Shown piece after piece: positions 1-6,177 of a stretch of 7,088 nt of DNA. The notes under the pieces are model-generated. The model saw nothing but the letters and a program-made list of their open reading frames with translations, searched no databases and was not told the origin of the DNA. The position numbers and the translations under genes were made by a program. Source of the DNA: Chloroflexota bacterium (GTDB lineage: Bacteria > Chloroflexota > Limnocylindria > Limnocylindrales > CSP1-4); assembly GCA_021785115.1 (NCBI GenBank), contig JAJYGO010000035.1, positions 1 to 7,088 of the forward strand. Direction: 5' to 3'. The stretch's first letter is position 1. Every line of letters starts with the position of its first letter.

Positions 1-495
1 ACGCCCGTCCGAACGCCGCGCGCGCTCGATCTCGTTGCGAAGCGCCAGCCGGCCCACCTCGCGCCGGTAGGCGCCCGTGAGCCCGTCGAGGTGCGCGCGC
101 TGCAGCTGCGCCTCGAGGCGCGCTCGCTCGAGCGCCGGGTCCTCCCCGTCCTCCGCCGCGGCGCTGCCGACGCCCTGCTGGCTGCCGTTGGCGCTCGGCC
201 TGGGCACCCGTGCGACGGGCCATGCGGCTTCGCGCTCGGCCGCTCGCCGGTCGCGCTCGTTGGCGAGGGCATCGCGCTCGGCCGCTCGCCGGTCGCGCTC
301 GTTGCCCAGGCCGTCGCGCTCGGTCAGCGCCCGGTCCCTGGCGTCGGCTGCCCGTTCACGCGCGTCCGCCACGGCCAGCCGCTCGACCGCGGCCCGGTCC
401 CTGGCGTCGGCCTGCTGTTCGCGCGCCTCGATGCCCGCGAGCTGTTTCGCGAGCTTCTTGGGGACGCGCGGCTGCCTCCCCTTCTTCTGCTTCAC
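1..495 (-). CDS. GGDEF-domain protein (probable diguanylate cyclase), N-terminal part only
   Basis: The gene begins at GTG 495 and leaves the window at base 1, giving 165 visible residues. Residues 1-20 are basic and Lys-rich. From R25 to R88 there is an unbroken heptad coiled coil with Arg at every seventh position (R25, R32, R39 ... R88). Residues 92-120 form a Pro/Gly/Ser-rich linker. At D137 the segment DGLTGAYRR, followed by a helix rich in E and RARR, matches the conserved opening of GGDEF domains. The GG(D/E)EF active site lies off the window, so cyclase activity cannot be confirmed. Members of the family make the second messenger cyclic di-GMP from two GTP. There is no signal peptide or membrane segment, so it is probably cytoplasmic. 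Coiled coils N-terminal to GGDEF commonly dimerise or transmit signals; that role here is inferred. GTG 495 is preferred over the in-frame ATG at 522 because GGGGAG lies 6 nt before the GTG and nothing comparable precedes the ATG. Confidence 0.8.
   Translation of the reverse strand, partial: MKQKKGRQPRVPKKLAKQLAGIEAREQQADARDRAAVERLAVADARERAADARDRALTERDGLGNERDRRAAERDALANERDRRAAEREAAWPVARVPRPSANGSQQGVGSAAAEDGEDPALERARLEAQLQRAHLDGLTGAYRREVGRLALRNEIERARRSDGR
230..304. repeat. 33-bp exact direct repeat inside the coiled-coil coding region
   Basis: Bases 230-262 and 272-304 are identical, with a period of 42 bp. That is 14 codons, or exactly two heptads. The repeat lies in frame within the GGDEF gene and encodes the repeated NERDRRAAERE-type unit, which points to growth of the coiled coil by in-frame duplication. 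Confidence 0.85.
329..411. repeat. 20-bp exact direct repeat inside the coiled-coil coding region
   Basis: Bases 329-348 and 392-411 are identical, with a period of 63 bp, or 21 codons and exactly three heptads. They encode the ADARDRA unit twice. Together with the neighbouring 33-bp repeat, this shows duplication in whole heptads. Confidence 0.8.
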
Positions 496-706
496 AGAGA
501 ACTCCCCGTGGGCGTCCCGCATCGTGCGTTCTGGCCGGCTTCCCACCCGACCCGCACCCCGGAAGTATCACGCCAGCAGGACCTGATGGCGAGAGGAATC
601 GGCGCGCGGCCGCACCACCAATTCACGGTCGCGTACCATGACCCGGGATGGGCAGCCGCTCCCGGAGGCGCCGCCGTGACCGACTGTTCAACCACGTCTG
701 TGGGGA
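496..706. other. Intergenic region between the membrane-protein operon and the GGDEF gene
   Basis: These 211 bp separate two minus-strand units. I find no convincing gene. Near the 3' end of the upstream operon, bases 643-648 and 660-665 form a 6-bp inverted repeat (CCGGGA/TCCCGG, 11-nt loop). This could be part of a weak terminator, but it has no T-tract. A GATACT on the minus strand (569-564) resembles a -10 element for the GGDEF gene and would give a leader of about 60 nt. No matching -35 is visible, so this is weak. Confidence 0.35.
502..507 (-). promoter_or_regulatory. Ribosome binding site that decides the GGDEF gene start
   Basis: Read on the minus strand this is GGGGAG, ending 6 nt before GTG 495. 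The alternative in-frame ATG at 522 has no purine-rich tract at the right distance, so the site favours the GTG start. Confidence 0.6.
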
Positions 707-1222
707 CTACAGCCAGCCGCGGACGGACGTGGCGGCCAGGACCCAGCCCCCGACCACGAGCACCACGTGCACCGTGATCAACGCCCAGCGGCCCGTCGAG
801 GACGGGTCGTCCATGGCCGCCGGCACCGGCAGCAGCCGATACCAGGTCCACAGGCCGAGGGCGCCGCCGAGGAGGACGCCGGCGGTGAGGAGGAGCCAGC
901 CTGCTGCCGCGAGCGGGGCCGCCGGGAGCGCGGTCGCGCAGATCCCCAGCAGGCCGAGCGTCACCAGCGCCGACGGCGCCGCCAGCAGGTAGCGCATGCG
1001 GACGTCGAGGAGGCTCCAGACCAGAACGGCCGGCATCGAGGCCCAGCCGAGCGCGAGCGGCGCGACGAGCAGCGCCGGCACCGCGGGGCTGGACGCGGCG
1101 AGGCCGGTGATGAGCCCGAGCGCGACCGCGCTCACCCCGGCCAGGTGCTGCACCCGTCCTCGGATGCGGCGGTCATTGGTCAGCTCGACCGGCACGGGCC
1201 GGCCCAAGGCGCGGTGGATCAC
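707..1222 (-). CDS. Small multi-pass membrane protein, function unknown (third gene of the radical SAM unit)
   Basis: This 171-residue protein starts at GTG 1222 and ends at TAG 707-709. The first 25 residues are polar and basic (an ELTNDRRIRGR-like stretch). Four or five hydrophobic segments follow, at about 27-46, 48-70, 78-98, 102-127 and 145-165. The protein is therefore an integral membrane protein with little soluble part and no visible catalytic motif. Its start overlaps the stop of the upstream membrane-protein gene in a GTGA tetranucleotide, and GAGGAG lies 6 nt upstream, so the pair should be translationally coupled. An earlier in-frame GTG at 1240 would add six residues (VGEEFR), but it lacks the well-placed ribosome binding site. 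A longer open frame back to 1387 is only the shadow of the neighbouring gene. I do not recognise a named family. The operon context suggests it works with the radical SAM protein at the membrane, which is inference. Confidence 0.75.
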   Translation of the reverse strand: MIHRALGRPVPVELTNDRRIRGRVQHLAGVSAVALGLITGLAASSPAVPALLVAPLALGWASMPAVLVWSLLDVRMRYLLAAPSALVTLGLLGICATALPAAPLAAAGWLLLTAGVLLGGALGLWTWYRLLPVPAAMDDPSSTGRWALITVHVVLVVGGWVLAATSVRGWL

Positions 1223-1629
1223 CCTGAACTCCTCGCCCACGGCCCGCGGAGGAACCACAGGAACCCGAGCATGAACAGCACGTCCACGACGGCCCACGGG
1301 ACGAAGAACGCGCTGGGCAGGATCCCGAGTGCGAGGTACCAGACGGCCAGCGCCGCGTAGGCCGCCTTGTAGGCGACGCCCACCCACACGAGCCCCCGGC
1401 TCGTGGCGGGGTCACGCCAGATCACGAGGTAGCTGAACCCCTGGACGAATACGAAGACGGCTGCGAGCTGGTAGTAGGCGACGTGCGGCGGCGGCGTCAT
1501 GCCGATGGCCGAGAGGATGCCGTCGCCGGCGACCAGGAAGGCCGCCCCGAGGGCCATGTCGTAGACCGCGGCGACGAGGAAGTACCGCCGCCACGCCGCC
1601 ATCGACGGGCGGGCCGGCGCGCCGTTCAT
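1219..1629 (-). CDS. Small four-helix membrane protein, function unknown (second gene of the radical SAM unit)
   Basis: This is a 136-residue protein from ATG 1629 to TGA 1219-1221. After a short basic N-terminus it has four hydrophobic segments, at about 15-36, 50-70, 79-100 and 103-128. Aromatic and charged residues (YYQL, VIWRDPATSRG, VAYKAAY) sit at the likely helix boundaries. The layout resembles small four-helix membrane proteins that often pass as hypothetical or DoxX-like, but I cannot assign it to a family and see no catalytic residues. Its ATG overlaps the radical SAM stop codon in an ATGA, and GGAGGT lies 6 nt upstream (1636-1641), so translation should be coupled to the enzyme. 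Its own stop overlaps the start of the next membrane-protein gene. The open frame continues upstream to 1806, but that stretch is a shadow of the radical SAM gene and lacks membrane character. Confidence 0.8.
   Translation of the reverse strand: MNGAPARPSMAAWRRYFLVAAVYDMALGAAFLVAGDGILSAIGMTPPPHVAYYQLAAVFVFVQGFSYLVIWRDPATSRGLVWVGVAYKAAYAALAVWYLALGILPSAFFVPWAVVDVLFMLGFLWFLRGPWARSSG
1229..1234 (-). promoter_or_regulatory. Ribosome binding site for the third gene, inside the preceding gene
   Basis: On the minus strand this reads GAGGAG, ending 6 nt before GTG 1222. It lies within the last codons of the upstream membrane-protein gene. It supports the GTGA-overlap start over the in-frame GTG at 1240. 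Confidence 0.65.
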
Positions 1630-2957
1630 GCGTGCACCTCCACGAGGGCCTCGCGCCGGTGGCGCCGCCGCTGCGCCCAGAACCGGTCGTGCCGGGCGTC
1701 CCGCTCCTGCGTGGTGTACAGCTGGCGCGCCAGCCCCAGCAGGCCGTCCTGCAGCGCCTCGGGCGACATCCGAGCCGGCCGGAAGTTGACGTCGAACAGA
1801 GAGCACCGCTCCCAGTTCTCGGCCTCGAGCAGCCGGTCCTCCTGCCGCAGGCGCTCGTACAGTGGCGTGCCGGGGAAGGGCGTCATGACCGTGATCTGGA
1901 CGTCGAACTGCCCGCTGACGCGCACGAACTCCTCGACCGCGTCGAACACGCCCGGGCCGTCCCCGTCGAGGCCGAGGACGAAGCAGCCGTTGACCGCGAT
2001 CCCGTGGCCCTGGATCCGCCGGATGTCGTCGAGGTAGTGGGCGAACCTCGTGTGCTTCCAGTTGCGGCGCTCCTCCACCCCGTCGATGCCGGCAGAGGTG
2101 GGGCTCTCGAGCCCGATCAGCAGCTCGCGGCAGCCGGATTCGCGCATCAGCTCGAGCAGCTCGGGATCATCGGCGATCGAGATGTCCGACTCGCTGAACC
2201 AGTGGACGCGCTCCGGGGCGAGTGCCCGGAGGAGGGCCTTCGCGTGCTCGCGGCTGGCGAAGCCGTTGTCGTCGGCGAACTCGATGAACGGGCGCGGCCA
2301 GAGCCGCTTGATCTCGCGGATCTCGGCGATCACGCGCTCCACCGGCTTGGCCTTGTACTTCGGCGTCAGGCGGATCGAGGCCGCGCAGAACTCGCAGCGC
2401 CACGGGCACCCGCGCGTTGCCTGCACGGTCAGCCGGTTGTAGCGCTCGACGTCGAGCAGGTCGAACCGCGGCATCGGCGAGTCGGCGAGGTCGAACTCGC
2501 GGCCGGCCGAGGCGTAGACCCGGCGCAGCCGCCCGACAGCCAGGTCCTGCAGGACCTCTGGCCAGCCGATCTCGCCCTCGCCCAGGACCACCGCGTCGGC
2601 GTGTTCGAGCGCCTCGTTCGGCAGTGCGGTGACGTGGAGGCCGCCCAGGACCACCTTGACCCCCGCCGCCCGGAAGCGGTCGGCCAGGGCGTAGGCGTCG
2701 CGGATCTGGGCCGAGTACGAGGAGATGGCCGCCACGTCGCAGGTCGGCAGCTCGGTGACCGCCCTCACGTCGGGCACCTCGTGGTAGCTGGTGTCGAAGG
2801 GATCCGGGGTCATCCCGGCGAGGGTCAGCAGCCCCAGGCTTGGCAGCGAGGCGATGACCTGGCTCCGCTCGACGAACCCCGGCAGGGTCAGCCCGACATC
2901 CATCAGGGCCTTGTTGCACGAGCGGACGCCGCTGATGGCGACGAAGGCGATCTGCAT
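1626..2957 (-). CDS. B12-binding-domain radical SAM protein
   Basis: This 443-residue enzyme has an N-terminal cobalamin-binding-like domain and a C-terminal radical SAM barrel. Residues 1-60 carry the family's usual opening, including LPSLGLLTLAGM. Residues 73-133 (CDVAAISSYS, VKVVLGGLHVTALPNE, DAVVLGEGE) form the Rossmann-like part, and no DxHxxG cobalamin-ligating motif is evident. The iron-sulfur motif CxxxCxxC is C184-P-W-R-C188-E-F-C191. Barrel features follow: FIEFADDNGF (224-233) and LLIGLESPT (279-287). Known relatives use a 4Fe-4S cluster and S-adenosylmethionine, often with cobalamin, for methylations and rearrangements in lipid, pigment and natural-product pathways. The substrate here cannot be read from the sequence. 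I chose ATG 2957 because the domain starts there and GGAGGG precedes it by 10 nt. Starts at 3029 or 3011 would add a non-conserved Pro/Gly-rich leader with no ribosome binding site. Two small membrane proteins follow with 4-bp overlaps. Confidence 0.9.
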   Translation of the reverse strand: MQIAFVAISGVRSCNKALMDVGLTLPGFVERSQVIASLPSLGLLTLAGMTPDPFDTSYHEVPDVRAVTELPTCDVAAISSYSAQIRDAYALADRFRAAGVKVVLGGLHVTALPNEALEHADAVVLGEGEIGWPEVLQDLAVGRLRRVYASAGREFDLADSPMPRFDLLDVERYNRLTVQATRGCPWRCEFCAASIRLTPKYKAKPVERVIAEIREIKRLWPRPFIEFADDNGFASREHAKALLRALAPERVHWFSESDISIADDPELLELMRESGCRELLIGLESPTSAGIDGVEERRNWKHTRFAHYLDDIRRIQGHGIAVNGCFVLGLDGDGPGVFDAVEEFVRVSGQFDVQITVMTPFPGTPLYERLRQEDRLLEAENWERCSLFDVNFRPARMSPEALQDGLLGLARQLYTTQERDARHDRFWAQRRRHRREALVEVHA

Positions 2958-3095
2958 GGCGCACCGTCCCTCCCCCGGCTCGATGCGGTCGGGGCCCGAG
3001 CCACCGACCATGTTCCGGGGTCGCCCCATTGACGCCTAGGGCCGTTCGCGGTGACACGGCGGGGCGACGGTTGACATGGCGCCGACGATGGCCCG
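2958..3095. promoter_or_regulatory. Divergent intergenic region between the radical SAM and winged-helix genes
   Basis: These 138 bp must hold promoters in both directions. On the plus strand there are two -35-like hexamers, TTGACG at 3029-3034 and the perfect consensus TTGACA at 3071-3076, 42 bp apart. Neither has a TAnnnT -10 element at 16-18 bp. I see no clear promoter for the radical SAM direction. The promoter assignments are therefore open. Confidence 0.35.
2968..2973 (-). promoter_or_regulatory. Ribosome binding site for the radical SAM gene
   Basis: On the minus strand this is GGAGGG, 10 nt before ATG 2957. The spacing is slightly long, but this is the only strong purine tract near any candidate start, and it supports the 443-residue form. 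Confidence 0.5.
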
Positions 3096-4115
3096 GTGAC
3101 CGCCCGCCTGGTGCTCGACCGCGCTCAGATCCTCGCCGCCCGGCGTCGCTTCGGCGCGCTCGATCTGCGGCTGCCGCCCGGCCCCGCGTCGCTTCGGCGC
3201 GCCGCCTGGGCGGGGCTCTGCGACAGCATGCCGAGGGCGGCCCTGCTCTCGATCCACGCGCGCGTCGACGGCACCGGCCCGGACGTGCTCGACGACCCGG
3301 CCCTCGTCCAGGTCTGGGGCCCGAGGTTCTCCGCGTACGTGGTGGCGGGGGATGACCTAGCGGTCTTCACGCTCGGCCGGCTGCCCGAAGACCCGGCCGG
3401 GCTGGCGCGCGCCGAGGGCACAGCCGACAGGCTCGAGGCATTCCTGGGCGGCCGCCGGATGCCGTTCGGCGAGGCCGGCCACGCGATGGGCGTGGCGCCC
3501 AACTCGCTGCGGTACGCTGCCCCCAGCGGCCGGCTCCTGATCCGCTGGGACGGCGCCCGCCAGCCGACCGTGTGGACCGTCGCGCGCCCGACGATGGACC
3601 CGCACGAGGCCCGCCTCGAGCTCGTGCGCCGCTATCTGCACGTCCTGGGCCCGGGCACGCTGGAGGGGTATCTGGACTGGGCGGGGATCCGTCCCGCGCG
3701 CGGCGGGGCCGCCTTCGAGGCGCTCGTCAGGGAGCTCGTGGCAGTGCGGACACCGGTCGGCGACGCCTGGATCCTCGCTCGGGACGAGCCCGCCTACCGC
3801 GAGCCGCCCGGCCCGTCGGCGCCGGTCCGCCTGCTGCCCAGCGGCGACGCGTACTACCTCCTCCAGGGCGTCGATCGGGAGCTGCTGGTCGCGGAGGCCA
3901 CGCACCGTGCACGGCTCTGGACATCGCGCGTGTGGCCGGGGGCGCTGCTGCTCGACGGCGAGCTGGCCGGCACCTGGCGGCGCGCCGACGAGCGGGTGGC
4001 CATCGAGCCGTGGCGGCCCCTCACGCAGGTCGAGCGCGACGCCGTGGAGGCTCAAGCCCTCGGGCTGCCGCTGCCCGGCCTGCCGCGTGCGATCTCGGTG
4101 GACTGGACGGGCTGA
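3096..4115 (+). CDS. Winged-helix DNA-binding domain protein, AlkZ/YcaQ-like (HTH_42) family
   Basis: This 339-residue protein runs from GTG 3096 to TGA 4113-4115. Its layout fits the winged-helix family that includes the DNA glycosylases AlkZ and YcaQ. It opens with RAQILAARRRFGALD and has SMPRAALLSIHARVDG (44-59). LVQVWGPRFSAYVVAGDDLAVFTLGRLP follows at 70-97. Further on are MDPHEARLELVRRYLHVLGPGTLEGYLDWAGI (167-198) and a C-terminal LLPSGDAYYLL (246-256). Family enzymes excise alkylated or crosslinked bases using a QxQ or QxD motif. By my eye alignment that site is C42-D43-S44, with no glutamine, so a glycosylase role is doubtful. The protein is cytoplasmic, with no signal or membrane segment. 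GTG 3096 is the first start after an in-frame stop at 3072-3074 and matches the usual N-terminus, although no ribosome binding site precedes it. It is divergent from the radical SAM unit and convergent with the next gene, so it is probably monocistronic. Confidence 0.8.
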   Translation: MTARLVLDRAQILAARRRFGALDLRLPPGPASLRRAAWAGLCDSMPRAALLSIHARVDGTGPDVLDDPALVQVWGPRFSAYVVAGDDLAVFTLGRLPEDPAGLARAEGTADRLEAFLGGRRMPFGEAGHAMGVAPNSLRYAAPSGRLLIRWDGARQPTVWTVARPTMDPHEARLELVRRYLHVLGPGTLEGYLDWAGIRPARGGAAFEALVRELVAVRTPVGDAWILARDEPAYREPPGPSAPVRLLPSGDAYYLLQGVDRELLVAEATHRARLWTSRVWPGALLLDGELAGTWRRADERVAIEPWRPLTQVERDAVEAQALGLPLPGLPRAISVDWTG

Positions 4116-4137
4116 GCGCCGCAGCCCCGGCGCTCAG
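4112..4137. terminator. Candidate bidirectional terminator hairpin between convergent genes
   Basis: Bases 4112-4121 and 4128-4137 are a perfect 10-bp inverted repeat (CTGAGCGCCG / CGGCGCTCAG) around a 6-nt loop. The TGA of the plus-strand gene (4113-4115) lies in the left arm and the TGA of the minus-strand gene (4134-4136) in the right arm, symmetrically. Neither direction has a following T-tract, so termination would be of the GC-hairpin type. Symmetry and position between convergent genes are the evidence; function is inferred. Confidence 0.6.
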
Positions 4138-5006
4138 GGTTCCGGCAGCCGCCCGACCACCGTGACCCAGGGACGCAGCAGCTGCTCGAACACCTCGGGC
4201 GGGACCTGCTCGCGGAAGCGCAGCCCGGCCCACGCGTTCCACATTGCGACCAGGCCGCGCTGGCCCGGCTTGCCGGCCCGCTCGAGGATGCCGCCGGCCT
4301 GCGCGGTCCGGGTGTCGCTGCGCGGCATCAGCGAGCCGAGCATCGAGCCGATCCAGCCCGGCTTCGACTCCCGCGACTGGGTGCGCAGGTCGTACCCGGC
4401 CAGGACGCCGCCGACCGTCAGCTCGAGCTCGGTGAACGCGTGGAACAGGAGGTCGAAATCGCTGTCGGGCAGCCTGACCCCCGCCCGCCAGGTGATCGCG
4501 AACCCCTTGGTGAGGTCGGGGGTGAGCCCCTCGGCGAGCATGTCCTCCACCACGCGGCCCATCCACAGGACCTCGTCTCGCGTCACCCGTGTCGCCCAGC
4601 CGAACACCGCGTCGGGGTCGAAGGCCTCCTTGTCCATCGCCGGCAGCGTGGCCGATCGGGCGAGCAGCATCGAGCGGAGGGGGACATCGACTTCAGCGCC
4701 AGCGGCGGGCGCCTCCACGCCCGCGTCCGACAGCCCGACGTCGCCACCGTCCACCGGCCCGGCGTCCACGGACTCGGCAACCGGAGCGCGCTCCCGCTCC
4801 GGCGCCGTCGCTGCAGACAGCCCGGCCGCCACCTCGAGGCCATCGAGCAGCGGCTGCGCCCGATCCGGCTGCCTCAGGCCGAGGGCCAGGCCCATCCGGA
4901 GCCAGTACCGGTCGGCCGGTTCGTTGCGGACCCGCGGCTCCCCGTCCCGGAGCTCGGCCATGGCGTCGGTCACCGGGTCCCGCGACGCGACGGGCTCGTC
5001 AGGCAT
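4134..5006 (-). CDS. Protein of unknown function coupled to the LacI-family regulator
   Basis: I do not recognise this 290-residue protein. Residues 1-58 form a charged N-terminal segment (DRYWLRMGLALGLRQPDRAQPLLDGL looks helical). Residues 60-106 are an Ala/Gly/Asp/Glu/Val-rich low-complexity linker. Residues 107-285 look like a folded, mostly helical domain with many aromatic residues (AVFGWATRVTRDEVLWMGRVVED, FDLLFHAFTELELTVGGVLAGYDL, LVAMWNAWAGLRF). There is no signal peptide or membrane helix, and no metal-, nucleotide- or DNA-binding motif. Its ATG lies inside the end of the upstream LacI-family gene (8-bp overlap), with a GCAGGG-type ribosome binding site 7 nt upstream, so it should be co-translated with the repressor. 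The gene ends in the hairpin shared with the convergent winged-helix gene. A role linked to the sugar-uptake locus is inferred from position only. Confidence 0.75.
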   Translation of the reverse strand: MPDEPVASRDPVTDAMAELRDGEPRVRNEPADRYWLRMGLALGLRQPDRAQPLLDGLEVAAGLSAATAPERERAPVAESVDAGPVDGGDVGLSDAGVEAPAAGAEVDVPLRSMLLARSATLPAMDKEAFDPDAVFGWATRVTRDEVLWMGRVVEDMLAEGLTPDLTKGFAITWRAGVRLPDSDFDLLFHAFTELELTVGGVLAGYDLRTQSRESKPGWIGSMLGSLMPRSDTRTAQAGGILERAGKPGQRGLVAMWNAWAGLRFREQVPPEVFEQLLRPWVTVVGRLPEP

Positions 5007-6027
5007 GCCGGCGCCCTGCCGGCGGCGGGGCGGTCGACCGCCGCACCACGAGCGTGCAGGCCATGTCGATGCGCAGCCTTCGGTCGCCCGCCTCGCCCCG
5101 CAGCAGCTGCAGCAGGAGCTGGGTGGCCGAACGGCCCATCTCGGTGCGCGGCTGGGACATGGTCGTCAGCGGCGGCGTGACCAGCTCCGAGATCTCGAGG
5201 TCGTCGAACCCGGCAACGCTGACGTCCTCGGGCACGCGCACGCCGCGGTCGAGGAGCGTGCGGATCCCCGCGATGGCCGCGAGGTCGTTGTAGAACACGA
5301 TCGCCGTCGGCTCCGCCGCCATCAGCAGCTCCACGCCCTCGGCGCCGGCCTCGACGGCGTCGCCCCGCGTGCAGGTGACCGCCAGCCCGGGGTCCGGCTC
5401 GATGCCCGCCGACCGGAGTGCGGCCTCGTAGCCCTTGCGGCGGCATGTGTTCGAGAGCCTGGCTCGCTCGATGCCCACATACCCGATCCGCCGATGGCCC
5501 AGCCCAGTGAGGTGTCGGGTGATGGCGGTGGCGGCCGCGACCTCGTCGAAGGTCACCAGGCCGACTTTCGGGCGGTCGGGGATGAGCTCGGGGTGGTCGG
5601 CCACGAACACCACGGGCACGCTCGGGTCCAGCTCGGCGTGGTGCTCGTCTGAATGGGAGGCGACGATGATCATCCCGTCGACGCGCCGCTGCCGGAACAG
5701 GCGCGCGATGTCCACCTCGCGCAGGGCCGCCTCGTGGGTGCTCGCCACCAGCAGCTGGTACCCCGCTCGCAGGGCCGTCGACTCGATGCCCCGCATCAGC
5801 AGGCCGTTGTACGGATCGGCGTAGTCGCGCACGATCAGCCCGATCGTCATCGTCCGGCGGGTGGTCAGACTCTGGGCCGCAGTGTTGGGGGTGAAGCCCA
5901 CCTCGGCCGCCAGCGCCTGGATGCGCGCTCTCGTTGCGGCGCTGATCCGGGGGTCGTCCCGCAGGGCCTTGGACACCGTCGACGGGGCCACCCCGGCACG
6001 CGCAGCGAGGTCGTAGATCGAGTCCAC
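4999..6027 (-). CDS. LacI-family transcriptional regulator
   Basis: This 342-residue protein has the usual length and layout of LacI/GalR repressors. Residues 3-22 are the helix-turn-helix (IYDLAARAGVAPSTVSKALR), with PSTVSKAL as the recognition helix. Residues 46-59 (TPNTAAQSLTTRRT) match the hinge helix that inserts into the minor groove at the operator centre, probably through L54. Residues 60-330 form the sugar-binding two-lobed domain (TIGLIVRDYADPYNGLLMRGIE, RRVDGMIIVAS, GHRRIGYVG, TAIVFYNDLAAIAGIRTL, DVSVAGFDDLEISELVTPPLTT). GTG 6027 is chosen because family members begin directly with the helix-turn-helix. ATG 6108 would add 27 residues unlike the family. No ribosome binding site precedes the GTG, and a -10-like element sits 6 nt upstream, so the mRNA may be leaderless. 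The gene is divergent from the sugar-binding lipoprotein, its likely target, and overlaps the unknown gene downstream by 8 bp. The effector is not deducible. Confidence 0.92.
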   Translation of the reverse strand: MDSIYDLAARAGVAPSTVSKALRDDPRISAATRARIQALAAEVGFTPNTAAQSLTTRRTMTIGLIVRDYADPYNGLLMRGIESTALRAGYQLLVASTHEAALREVDIARLFRQRRVDGMIIVASHSDEHHAELDPSVPVVFVADHPELIPDRPKVGLVTFDEVAAATAITRHLTGLGHRRIGYVGIERARLSNTCRRKGYEAALRSAGIEPDPGLAVTCTRGDAVEAGAEGVELLMAAEPTAIVFYNDLAAIAGIRTLLDRGVRVPEDVSVAGFDDLEISELVTPPLTTMSQPRTEMGRSATQLLLQLLRGEAGDRRLRIDMACTLVVRRSTAPPPAGRRHA

Positions 6028-6033
6028 GTTGGC

Positions 6034-6039
6034 AGCGTA
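6034..6039 (-). promoter_or_regulatory. Candidate -10 element of the LacI-family gene (leaderless)
   Basis: On the minus strand this reads TACGCT, fitting the TAnnnT pattern of GC-rich bacteria. It ends 6 nt before GTG 6027, so transcription would begin at or next to the start codon. No good -35 is visible upstream. Confidence 0.4.
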
Positions 6040-6177
6040 GCCGATCGGGTTCGGCCGGGCCACCCGACGGCATCTCGCGCGCCAAGGCGCGACACCGGTT
6101 GAAGTCATCGACCAGCCGACCGAGTCGTTTGGCGCCCGGGCTTCGGGAGCAGGTCCAGAGACGCTCGCAATCGATGC

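Noticed and set aside
230..411. Direct repeats as a CRISPR-like array
   Set aside because: The repeats lie in frame within a coiled-coil gene, with periods of 42 and 63 bp and no unique spacers, so they are protein repeats.
643..665. CCGGGA/TCCCGG inverted repeat as terminator of the radical SAM unit
   Set aside because: The stem is only 6 bp with an 11-nt loop and no T-tract. It is mentioned in the intergenic entry but not called as a terminator.
91..777. Plus-strand open frames across the left edge
   Set aside because: They oppose the GGDEF gene, and their repetitive Arg/Ser/Leu composition is simply the complement of the heptad repeats.
1632..3032. Plus-strand open frame of 466 codons
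   Set aside because: It is the exact antisense of the radical SAM gene, whose CxxxCxxC and B12-type domain identify the true strand.
3029..3076. TTGACG (3029) and TTGACA (3071) as promoters for the winged-helix gene
   Set aside because: Neither has a -10 element at 16-18 bp, and the second would place the start inside the coding region, so I do not call a promoter.
3907..5652. Plus-strand open frame of 581 codons
   Set aside because: It lies antisense to the LacI regulator and the unknown gene. Its Arg/Ser/Pro-rich translation has no domain character and it crosses the shared stop hairpin, typical of a GC-rich shadow frame.
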